Part shown: positions 55,179 through 64,000 of the stretch, one piece after another
How positions within the stretch are numbered: the first letter of the stretch is position 1
Layout of the letters: the number at the start of each line of letters is the position of its first letter
NCBI GenBank assembly: GCA_030867875.1
Contig: JAOWCC010000019.1
Span: 75,234,861 to 75,298,860 of the forward strand
DNA: 64,000 nt
Direction: 5' to 3'
DNA from: Actinernus sp. WN-2022
Lineage: Eukaryota > Cnidaria > Anthozoa > Actiniaria > Actinernidae
Position numbers and translations under genes: made by a program
Notes under the pieces: model-generated
Told to the model about the DNA's origin: nothing
Seen by the model: the letters and a program-made list of their open reading frames with translations, nothing else
Databases searched by the model: none

Positions 55179-55616
55179 CACAGGTACCCCAGGCTCATTA
55201 TGCGTAAAACTGTTATTTCCCGGATATTTGAAATTACAGTAAATGTATGGAGCTTTAGTTCGAATGGCCGTTTGCTCTAAAATAAAATTCGATAAATCGT
55301 CAAAATATTTTTACCCGTCTCTTGTGTGTTACTTTCAGTTTCTGTGAAGTTTCAAGCCATTCCGTTCAATTTTGAGGGAGTTACAGGAATTTTCATTCCC
55401 TTAGTATAGGTAAATTCCTTTAACTCCCTCAATATTGAACGGAATGGCTTGAAACTTCACAGAAACTGAAAGGAATACACAAGAGACTGGTAAGAATATT
55501 TTGATGATTTATTGAATTACGGCCATTCGAACTAAAAATCCATACATTTACTGTAATTTCAAATATCCGGGAAATTACCGTTTTACGCATAATGAGCCTG
55601 GATCGGAGTACCTGTG
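55179..55616. mobile_element. Foldback element, CACAGG ends, 7-bp duplication (438 bp)
   Basis: Starts CACAGGTAC and ends GTACCTGTG. The long arms are reverse complements of each other and meet near 55398. GTTTCAG flanks both sides (55172-55178 and 55617-55623). Shares terminal hexamer and duplication length with 57893-58165 and 59318-59935. No coding sequence. Confidence 0.82.
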
Positions 55617-55623
55617 GTTTCAG

Positions 55624-56767
55624 TGGAGTGATTGTCTTTGGCAAAGACCTTGAATTCGTAAGGAAAACATCTGGAAATGGATTGAAAGTGTCCTGCACAA
55701 TAACTGGCCGACTAACCTGTAAACATGTACATTTTATCCCGTCGTGTCCGCGGAGTTGTTGATAATCGATTATTTGTTCACACTCGCAGTGGTAAAGAAT
55801 GTTGCTGCTCTCTTCAAGGAACTGTTCTTTCCCGTAAAAGAGTTTTCGTATTTCTTTGAAAATTCTCCATTATCCTTTCATGTTTTTCTACTTTTCTGTT
55901 GCATCATTTACATAGGTAATATCTCGTAGCTGTGTCGATTCGAACGGCAGATCGCGAGACAGAGATCAACGGAAAGACAAAGATCAACTGTACTTAATTT
56001 GCCTCGAAATATAATATAACGATTTGTTGCTTCGAAAAGGTTTTCACAACATAAAAGCCACTTTAATTGAGAAGCAAATGGGATGGAGATATATATATAG
56101 GTAAGGCTTTTATTTTGGCCGGCATAATCTCAAATAATATCTCAGGGCGAGCGATGGCTTTGTTTTTGTGACCCACGAACTCTTACTACCGCCGTGACAG
56201 TTTTATTTGCATAAATTAAATTGTTAATCCGCCTTGACGTAAAGTATTTTTTATTGAATTACTAGTGATCTCACTGCAGTGAACAGACTGAGTAAATATT
56301 ATAGAGTGTAAGTACTTAGAGTTAAGTATTAATAATACAGTCTATTAAATAAATTATACAATAAGTTACTGTATAGATCATCAAATAATATCTTCCATTG
56401 AGAGTCTATATATAAATTTGTGTAAACAACTTAAAAATAGTGCTATACAAAATATATAAGGTTATTAAATGCCAAGCCAAAACAGAAATCGCTGGGAACA
56501 ATCGCTAGCGATTCACGTACCACACTCGAATGCATCAGTGATAAAACAATTTTCAATCTAATTGTATCATTAAACAAATTACAAACCTAAAGTACAAACC
56601 TTAAAGAATATATTTATGTAAATATCTTTATAAAATAGTTTCGATAGTACGCTCGCTCTGATTGGCTGTAAGCCAGTTGAGGGCGCGCTTGGGCTAGTTG
56701 TGAGAATTTACATTTTGGTTATCAAATTAAGCGAGCATTTCCGTGCTTTTATTCGTTTATTTTATAA
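55624..56767. other. No recognisable feature
   Basis: AT-rich. One 61-codon frame at 55744-55929 lacks any recognisable motif and begins with a non-ATG codon. No repeat pair was noticed. Confidence 0.4.
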
Positions 56768-56962
56768 AGGAAATAGAAAACATTTCCCCCTTGTTTGTAT
56801 AGAGTTATAGAAACACTTGTGGAAGTTTGGGAGAACTCGAAATAGCTGTGGAAACACTCGCCCTTCGGGCTCGTGTTCCCACTGCCATTTCTCGTTCTCC
56901 CAAACTCCCACTCGTGTTTCTATATAAACTCTATAGAAACACGGGAACTGTTTTCTATTTCT
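56768..56962. mobile_element. Foldback MITE, GGAAATAGAAAACA ends
   Basis: The left end GGAAATAGAAAACA mirrors TGTTTTCTATTTCT on the right. The arms include AGTTTGGGAGAAC and GTTCTCCCAAACT around a short CGCCCTTCGGGCTCG centre. ~195 bp, non-coding. Confidence 0.75.
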
Positions 56963-56965
56963 TAA

Positions 56966-56983
56966 AGAGAGAGAGAGAGAGAG
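56966..56983. repeat. (GA)n microsatellite
   Basis: About nine GA dinucleotides separate two foldback elements. Confidence 0.85.
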
Positions 56984-56986
56984 ATT

Positions 56987-57287
56987 GAGATTATTACATG
57001 TTAAGAGCTTGATATCGTTTTTATTCACGAGGCTTTCGTATCATATCGCGAACATATTTATTACACATTTGGGGTTGATATCCGTGTGATAAAGCCGTGA
57101 ATAAAAACCATATCAGTGAAGTGATACGATATCACTTCACGTACTTTTGCTTTTAGAAATAAATTGTGTTATGCTTAATTTTGTGTTATTGTATTTCACT
57201 TTAAATGTGCGGACTCGCTCGTTCGCGATATGATACGAAAACCTCGTGAATAAAAACGACATCACGCTCTTAACATGTAATAATCTC
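56987..57287. mobile_element. Foldback element with ~65-bp arms
   Basis: GAGATTATTACATGTTAAGA on the left mirrors TCTTAACATGTAATAATCTC on the right. The arms continue through TTTTTATTCACGAGG and CGTATCATATCGCGAAC. An inner palindrome GTGAAGTGATACGATATCAC lies near 57116. Confidence 0.8.
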
Positions 57288-57892
57288 TATATATTATTTA
57301 GTCTGTTAATCATGAAGTGAACTTTATTTTTAGCGACTATTAAACATCAACTAGTTCCAAACGCTCACGGCAGTTTCTTGTTCCCAAACAAAATACTTTT
57401 ACACACAAATTCTGAAGAAAAGTAACACTTTTAAGTTTAAAATATATGATGTTAATTTTTCGTGGAACCTTCGTGTACCCCCACCCATCGAGCTCACCAG
57501 TCACATATCACGTGATCAGAGCACATGTTCACAGACTAATGAGACTTTTGGTTTAGTTTTAATCATGTGAATCAATGAGTACTAATGTTTTCGTATTGTA
57601 TTAACTGGAGCCGGCAAATCTTGGATTTGCCTAGAGTAGTTGAATCATGTATGAACGTGTGGACTGCTGTTGGACTTGTTGGTCCTTGTTGTTCGGCCGT
57701 CGCTGCTGCTACGACCCAGCTACTAGTATGAGAGCGGTACTCCTTAGACCTTAGTTAAAGCGAGTTTGTTCAATGCTCTGATCTTCTTCTGTGCTGGATT
57801 TATATTATACATCCTTCAGGGGAAAATGAATGCTTCTGACTTTTGCAGTAAACGGTTGAAGAACAGTGCCATCCTTAGTGCGCATGTGCGAA

Positions 57893-58165
57893 CACAGGAA
57901 ACCCAAGCTCTGTTTGTGTTTTAAATTATAATGGTTTGTATGGGATTTTTAACGAGTATTTGGTTGTATCCGTTAGGCCAGAAATACTGAAATAAAATCA
58001 ATGAAAACTTACCTGGAGTCTTTATCTGTTCTTCATTGGGCTCTGTATGCAATTTCAGCGAATTCTGTTGAAATTTTACCCCTCGTCATTAAAACTCGTT
58101 ACTCGTTAAAACTCCCATACAAACCCTTATAATTTAAAACACAAACAGAGCTTGGGTTTCCTGTG
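57893..58165. mobile_element. Foldback element, CACAGG ends, 7-bp duplication (273 bp)
   Basis: Begins CACAGGAAACCCAAGC and ends GCTTGGGTTTCCTGTG, with arms of ~55 bp. GTGCGAA flanks both sides (57886-57892 and 58166-58172). In the paralogous copy near 42005, GCGCGAATGTTTG is uninterrupted, which shows the empty site. Confidence 0.88.
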
Positions 58166-59317
58166 GTGCGAATGTTTGAATTTTGGTTGGGTTGTCTAGA
58201 TAGATGGGGAGAGATTTGATACGTGAAAGAAATCCTCTTCCATCGACTTTGCCTAAGTTTCATTTGACCTTATACCTATTTAGAATAGTAATTTAGGATT
58301 TAAGATGGTATTTCGTTCGTCTCCGTAATTTTTGCGAGTATTTTTGACTCTGAATTCAGTGCCCTTGGACGGTTCGTCGAGCGGAGGAATTAATGGCTAC
58401 AGAAGAAAGCTTCCGTCTCCTGGTAGTTTCGTCCAAAGCATTTGGGAGGAGACAATGAACGGCCTAGGAAACTTGGAGACAGTGAGAATGTAGGGGGAGA
58501 CATTTACTCTGCTCGTAAGTCGCTGAATGTACTATGATTCGCGTGTATTTATTAAGTGTCAACACGGCCTTTGTTCGGTACAGTTAAGGCCTCGCTATTT
58601 AGCAAAATCGAACTCTTTTGTTCCCCGATTTTGTAGTGGAAGCGCTCTTACAATTGTACAACAACTCATCCTAAAATTGAAAAGCCCCAAAGCTATGAAT
58701 TCAGAACGTTAGTTTCCCCAGTTTCCCCGGTTTCCCCGTAGTTTCGCTACTTCAGAAGAATGAAATATTATAATTCACACAGAAATTATTCTTTGTTTAC
58801 GAGTCGGCATTGCCTCAGTATTGGATTCCTAAACTATTATCCCGAATACCATGAATGTAGATCATCGAAGCACTATCTCATGGTCCAGTGGGAAGTTTAT
58901 ACGATTCTAAATCCTGAACTTCTCAACTGATGCAAATTACAAAACTATTAACTCTAGATTTCGTGCTAGCGAAAATTCCAAAGGTCGTTCCAGATCAGTT
59001 GAGTTTTGAGTGATGTGACTTAACAGCGTGATTTGCCATTATAACCACGATAAACCTAGCGCTCTGATTGGCTAATAGCCGTGGACCATTTGCCCATGGG
59101 TTGCATGCTCACGTCGGATTTTGTTCACGATTGCACCAATTTTTTCTTTTCTTATTCCCACGAAAACTATTTTACAGAACAATAAGAGAAAAACTCTAAT
59201 CCAAGTGAACAGGGAATTTCGTCCAGCGACTGTCTTGGCAAATTTTGAGCTTCATTCACCAGAAAAGGAAGAGTTGAGACGGCTTGAAAATCTGTACGAA
59301 CGATGAACAAGATTTAC

Positions 59318-59935
59318 CACAGGCAGCCCAAGCTCACGATTTGTGGCTCTTACAAATCCTACGGTAGATTACGTGATTGCTCATGCTCGCGCAAGATTGA
59401 TTGCGTGATACCGCGAGCTAGGGTCACCGTTTTCTCCAGAAATTTTCCTTGTCATCTCACTAATAGAGTTTGCATTGATTTTTTATCGTGGTAAAATAAA
59501 GGTAATGAAATAACATATTTTGCAATAAATGTACCTCGAGTGTCCTTTTCTTATGTCCTTGGATATTCTCTGCTATTTTGGGCTAGTTTGGATTGGTTTT
59601 AGAGCGCTTTTGATTTTTGAGATCATTATAGAGAGAGATCTCAAAAATCAAAAGCGCTCTAAAACCGATCCAAACTAGCCCAAAGTAGCAGAGAATACCC
59701 AAGGACATAAGAAAAGGACACTCGAGGTACATTTATTGCAAAATATGTTATTTCATTACCTTTATTTTACCATGATAAAAAATCAATGCAAACTCTATTA
59801 GTGAGATGACAAGGAAAATTTCTGGAGAAAACGGTGACTCTAGCGCGCTATCACGCAATCGATCTTGTGCGAGTGATCACGTAATCTACCGTAGGATTTG
59901 TAAGAGCCAGAAATCGTGAGCTTGGGCTGCCTGTG
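59318..59935. mobile_element. Foldback element, CACAGG ends, 7-bp duplication (618 bp)
   Basis: Near-perfect palindrome with ~300-bp arms meeting near 59627. Starts CACAGGCAGCCCAAGC and ends GCTTGGGCTGCCTGTG. GATTTAC flanks both sides (59311-59317 and 59936-59942). The sequence to its right (CGAGCTTTTGCACTGAG) resembles the family at 28471-28587, so it landed in another repeat. Short frames on either arm are mirror images and not genes. Confidence 0.87.
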
Positions 59936-59942
59936 GATTTAC

Positions 59943-60837
59943 GAGCTTTTGCACTGAGTTTTGAATCCTGAAACATTCAGAAAGGACGGACAAAAAAAGA
60001 CAACGATCTGTTCAATCTCGATATTTAGAGGTAAAGGGACAGCATTTTTGATTATTAAAAAAATCCAGACTAGTTTTATGAGCTAATTAAAAGAAACCAC
60101 AATGGTTTATTTGGTAGAAACTAAACTTATAATTATATCAGTCGAGTCGAAAACCATGCCACCGAGCCAGAGGTGTACATAGTGGAATTAAACGAATAAA
60201 CCTCATTAAAACGTTCTCTAGTGTCCTGATATTAATGCCAACTACAGAATAATGAATAAGCTCCCCATTCACTGATTCAGTGAGTTCATTTCACAACGAG
60301 ATAATTTTATTGCCACTTTTGGATGTGAAAGTATATTAAACTTACAATTTTAGAGAACAACAAACAAACTTACTTAGTTCACTTGACTCAAGGATATCCC
60401 GTACTGGCACAAATGGCAACAGCAACAAGCCAAAACCAGGAGATTCAGCTGACAGTTCACTCCAATCCATAGGAAAAATGACGAATTCCAAACCTCTGGT
60501 GTGCAGGTCGTTTTTAATTCCGCCGAAAGCTATTCAGTTTTCAACAGACGCATGAACCCTTTTCTTAATTTTTACTTTACCAAGGCGTTTGCTTTCTTTG
60601 CAGTTCGAGAACTTTTTAGCTGGCTAGATCTTCTCTTTTCCTTGGGACCAAGGTTTGAATAAACATTTTGTTGAGCAGAGATCAATGAATGACTTGTTTT
60701 TGCACTGGAAGTCTGGAACAGTCGCGCCATCGCTCAGCTTAATTTATGCGATTTTTTCGCGTGCTTCATGTATTGAGAATTTATATTTCATCACCAACAA
60801 AAACATTATTTGCTCTTTAATTGTCGTGGTTATGTTA
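59943..60837. other. No recognisable feature
   Basis: Part of the insertion that splits dispersed element copy 2. No convincing gene or repeat pair was seen. Confidence 0.4.
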
Positions 60838-61022
60838 TAAAAGAAATGGTAAATGCCACAGCTGTGCATCCATCGAGTTATGGGCGCACTTGGGAGGTTG
60901 CCTAATCACTTGAGAAGCTAGAGTTTTGCCTCGAGCGACTCTTACGCATCTTTTGTGCTTAGCAACCTCCTGCGTGCGTCCATAACTCGATGGACGCACG
61001 CTGCACGTTTACCATTTCTTTA
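60838..61022. mobile_element. Foldback element at the insertion margin
   Basis: AAAGAAATGGTAAA on the left mirrors TTTACCATTTCTTT on the right. The arms contain CCATCGAGTTATGG and CCATAACTCGATGG around GGGAGGTTGC / GCAACCTCC. ~185 bp. Confidence 0.75.
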
Positions 61023-61086
61023 TTGTCTTTCTTATTATTAATAATCACGTGTTACGCGTGTGCATTACCGTGGCACTGTTCCTTTA

Positions 61087-61989
61087 AGTTATATAATCTG
61101 TGAAAGTTCAACTGATCTTCATCATCAGTTCATGTTGAAATTGAATACAGAAAATCTGGACTGGTCGACGTTTGCACTAATTTGAGTTTAATACTGAATG
61201 AAGGAAACTTGTGAAGTGTATCCTCAAGGAACTATAAGGAGCTCAACTCATCCATGCCAATACATAATAGATTGTTTTAAAAGCGGGAGAGAGTTTCCAC
61301 CAAAAAGATGTGCCTTCAAGGAAATAATGTAAGTATAAGCCAAAGTTATTTATAAAGTTATGAAATTTGCATTTTGTAATTCAAAGTGCGAGTATTGAAT
61401 CAAGGAATGTTCCTGAACATTTCAAAGAACTATCAGTACTATAAAACTCACATGCAGTTACAACTGCAATTTGTACTTTTAAAATTGTCTTTAAGAGAGA
61501 AAGTTTGCAGCAAGAAAAGTGTTGACAAATGTGTTTGCATTTTTTTATGTGTTGCTACAATGTATGAAATGGCTTCTGGGAATATTATTATAGAATACCC
61601 CGCAAGTTGGATCATTAATAATTCATTTTCTCAAATTTTCATACAAACCTTCTAAAAACAGGTTTTATTTCTATAAAAAATAAACCTAACCATTTTCTAC
61701 CAAAAGTCATACATACACTGCACAGTTTTTAAGTTATCTTTCGACATGAGGGGTATTCTATAATTATTGTACCCCCAAAATATTCAAAATATCTCTAAAT
61801 TTTTTTATAAATATTGAGAACATTTTTCTAAATATCTGTTTTTTTAACTGTCTTGTTATATTACAGGCAGCCCAGGCTACAGGTTTGTGTTAGTCAGCCT
61901 TTATATATTCCATTGGTTATTACATACTACATTCGTAGTAATTTATATATACAGTACATCGAGAAGTGCAATGATCGATATCTGCCCAT
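61087..61989. other. No supported gene; weak inverted repeat
   Basis: TTATTATAGAATACCCC near 61586 is inverted at GGGGTATTCTATAATTA near 61749, possibly a small foldback element. An 89-codon frame at 61386-61655 lacks recognisable motifs. Confidence 0.35.
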
Positions 61990-63085
61990 ACAATATCAGT
62001 TTGAAAATTACCATATGGTAATTACTGCCAAAGGCAATAAAATGTTAGGATTTATCAAGCAAAACTTTAATGCAGGAAACTTAAATTGAGATGCCTTGAA
62101 ACTGTTATGTATTTCTTTGGTGCACTCAAATCTGTGTAGAATAATATAGTAATAGAAAATATTGTAATAGAAAAATCCAGAGAAGAGCTAGTACTAGGTT
62201 TATATGTAAAAACTCTGGCCTTAACTACACTGAACGTCTACTGAGATTGAACCTGTTACCAATTAATTACTGGCTAGAATACCTAGATCCTATTTTTTTC
62301 TTTAAATGTAAATCTGGCAATTTCAAGTTAGATATACACATTTACTTATCTTTTTGTAATAGCCGTACTCGCTGCTCTGAATCAGGCCTCAACCTTAATA
62401 TACAGAAATCATGAACTTCTCATTTCAGAGATTCATTTTTCATCAGAATTGTACACTCGTGGAATGCTTTACCCGTTGATGTTAAATCCAGCACTTCTCT
62501 CAGAGTTTTCAAAAAATAGGCTAAATCTTTTTTCTTAGAAAGACAACACTATTTTTGACCCTGACACTATTCGTACATGTACGTACAAAACTAGTATGTC
62601 CTAAGTGTTGTCAAATTAATGTTGGTTTGTAGCTGTTAAGTCGGTATTTTTATTTATTTGTTTGTTTGCTTGCACATTTACCTATATACATTTGAATGTC
62701 TAATTATGTTTTCTTTACTACTATATCAGGGTTTTCAATAGAAGCCGGCGAATCTCGCCGGGTATTTTACATGAAATCGGCGCCTACTTTGTTAATTAAA
62801 AATTCCCAAAAAATTAGATATTTGCGCCAATGGCGCTCGATGCTCGTCGCCTACTCTTCAAGTTTTGTCATTTCAAATGTTATTGAAAACCCTGCTATAT
62901 AGCAATTTTCATTAATTTCTGTACACTCTGATACAAATATTTTTAACTGGGTAGCACAAGGGTGGGGCTAGAGTAACAATGTTCTTATAGCGGTGGGGGT
63001 TGTGGTGTTCTGTATCTACATTTGTAGTAGGGGACCTTGTGTCCTATTATACAAAACATAAAATAAATAAATAAAATAAATTAAT
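61990..63085 (+). pseudogene. LINE RT C-terminus with 3' UTR, decayed
   Basis: The translation reads ITAKGNKMLGFIKQNF, then, after a frame change, YTERLLRLNLLPINYWLEYL. A later segment reads FIRIVHSWNALPVDVKSS. These correspond in order to the unit-1 remnant at 46-664. The 3' UTR contains GTAGTAGGGGACCTTGTGTC (63025 onward) and ends in an (AAATA)n tail near 63082, as in the satellite LINE. A hAT-like MITE is inserted in the UTR. Confidence 0.8.
62727..62894. mobile_element. hAT-like MITE inside a LINE 3' UTR
   Basis: Begins CAGGGTTTTCAATA and ends TATTGAAAACCCTG. CTATAT flanks both sides (62721-62726 and 62895-62900). CAGGG ends suggest hAT, although only six flanking bases match and not eight. 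168 bp. The short open frame across it is incidental. Confidence 0.78.
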
Positions 63086-63663
63086 AAGTATTAGTCTTTG
63101 GCAAGTTCCTTTCATGTGGCACTAAACCACAGGCAGCCTATTATGTTACATGTACATTATTTAATTCAAAACCTGACCCAAAATTAAAATAAACCTAACC
63201 TTCTCCGATTGTATAAAACAGGGAAATGACGACTGAGCTTGTCTAGGGTGAGAAACCCCAAGTAAACAGCTGACTCACAAGGATGCAAACAAACAGTTAC
63301 AACTGATGAACTTCCCATGCATCATAACAATCTCGAGGCTGGTGACAGTTGAATGGCCAGTCAGAAGACGGGTAAGAAACAGTATTTTTAAAAGCTAATA
63401 GACTCTTCTCACACGGCGGCCATGTTGAGTCCCAGGAGAATTATAAACCTTTGTTTATTTGCGTTACTAAACTCGTTCTGAAATTGCTCAGTGCGAGGCT
63501 AGTAACACAACATCTATTGTTTCTAGCCAACATGGCCGCCACGTTAGAAGGGTCTATCGATCACTGCAAGCTAAATTTAACCACTGACTGCAAAGCATGC
63601 TGGGTAATCCAACCAAACAATGGCATAGCCCTCATTTTCATTCTTCGACATAATTATATACTA
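63086..63663. other. No supported gene; inverted GGCGGCCATGTTG motif
   Basis: GGCGGCCATGTTGA near 63415 and CCAACATGGCCGCC near 63528 are inverted, which suggests a small MITE. The ATG inside the second motif opens only a short frame. Confidence 0.4.
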
Positions 63664-63918
63664 TTAAAGTCTAAAGCCATTTCGACCTACATGTAATAGC
63701 TTCATTTTTTTTAAATTGGAATCAATGGCAAGTAAATTTTGTCCAATATTCTTTAAAAAGCTGTGATAGGTGGTAGCTCCAGACATCCATTTATAAAGCC
63801 CACGGCAAGATGACTGAAGAAATTTGAGAAAGTGCTGATTGAAGCTCTCATCAGACTTAACGATGATGTCCAGCACTCTATAAATGGTGAACAATTCTGA
63901 CAGTATTACCCCAATCAA
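63664..63918 (-). CDS. Possible coding exon of unknown protein
   Basis: An 84-codon minus-strand frame contains FNQHFLKFLQSSCRGLYKWM and SFLKNIGQNLLAIDSNLKKM and ends at a stop near 63664. A candidate acceptor (CACCATTTATAG) lies before VLDIIVKSDESF. The composition looks protein-like, with balanced charged and hydrophobic residues. I do not recognise the family. It may be a terminal exon, an old gene fragment or part of a transposon. Confidence 0.3.
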   Translation of the reverse strand: MIGVILSELFTIYRVLDIIVKSDESFNQHFLKFLQSSCRGLYKWMSGATTYHSFLKNIGQNLLAIDSNLKKMKLLHVGRNGFRL

Positions 63919-64000
63919 ACTTCACACCATCTCCATCATTGGCAATCCAATGACAACACATCCAAAATGACCAACTAAAACCTTTGAGCCACCAGTATTA

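Larger units (their letters stand above)
57860..61086. mobile_element. Dispersed DNA element, copy 2, broken by insertions
   Basis: Collinear with 41977-42744 from GAACAGTGCC (57860) to GGCACTGTTCCTTTAA (about 61086). It is interrupted by a foldback element at 57893-58165 and by about 2 kb at 59042-61017, and has extra sequence near 58349-58490. Its inverted ends confirm a DNA-transposon-like structure. No coding sequence was found. Confidence 0.65.

Noticed and set aside
59121..59494. Two ~60-codon plus-strand frames
   Set aside because: One is mostly upstream repeat and the other lies on an arm of the 618-bp palindrome, so it is mirrored on the opposite strand.
62696..62902. 68-codon plus-strand frame
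   Set aside because: It spans almost exactly the 168-bp hAT-like MITE and its inverted ends; incidental.

Overview
The window looks like nuclear DNA of an invertebrate animal. It is AT-rich and repeat-dense. It holds one spliced gene with GT/AG introns of 0.2-3.9 kb, decayed LINE (non-LTR) retrotransposons, many short foldback DNA elements, two type I hammerhead ribozymes and a telomere-like heptamer array. The mix fits a cnidarian, perhaps an anthozoan, but that is inference; nothing here fixes the species. No bacterial-style genes, tRNA, rRNA or CRISPR array were seen.

Layout. (1) 1-25184: tandem satellite with a ~2.4 kb unit, ten units visible and running off the left edge. Each unit carries the same dead 3' end of a LINE plus ~1.4 kb of non-coding sequence. 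Units 9 and 10 share an insertion of two palindromic elements, and unit 9 alone carries a second 5'-truncated LINE. (2) 25185-33207: array flank with decayed LINE pieces on the minus strand (25454-25795, 27851-28165), a pogo-like terminus, foldback elements and G/C homopolymer tracts. (3) 33208-33980: about 110 copies of CCTAAGA (reverse strand TTAGGTC). (4) 33981-39249: repeat-rich DNA, including a short hAT-like element and a minus-strand LINE split by a DNA transposon. (5) 39250-50896: seven minus-strand exons of a SET-domain protein (KMT5A/SETD8-like), with further repeats in its introns. Both gene ends lie outside what I could recognise. (6) 50897-64000: dense mobile-element DNA. It includes a retrozyme-like element with two hammerhead ribozymes and a foldback element between them, three foldback elements with CACAGG/CCTGTG ends and 7-bp target duplications, and another LINE 3' end at 61990-63085.

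Only the SET gene is a convincing host gene. The rest is mostly a record of transposition: elements inserted into elements, and one LINE tail amplified into a satellite. The most interesting items are the hammerhead pair, the 7-bp-duplication foldback family (backed by an empty-site paralogue inside this window), the telomere-like array and the satellite with its homogenised insertion. All calls were made by reading and hand translation. No database search was run.
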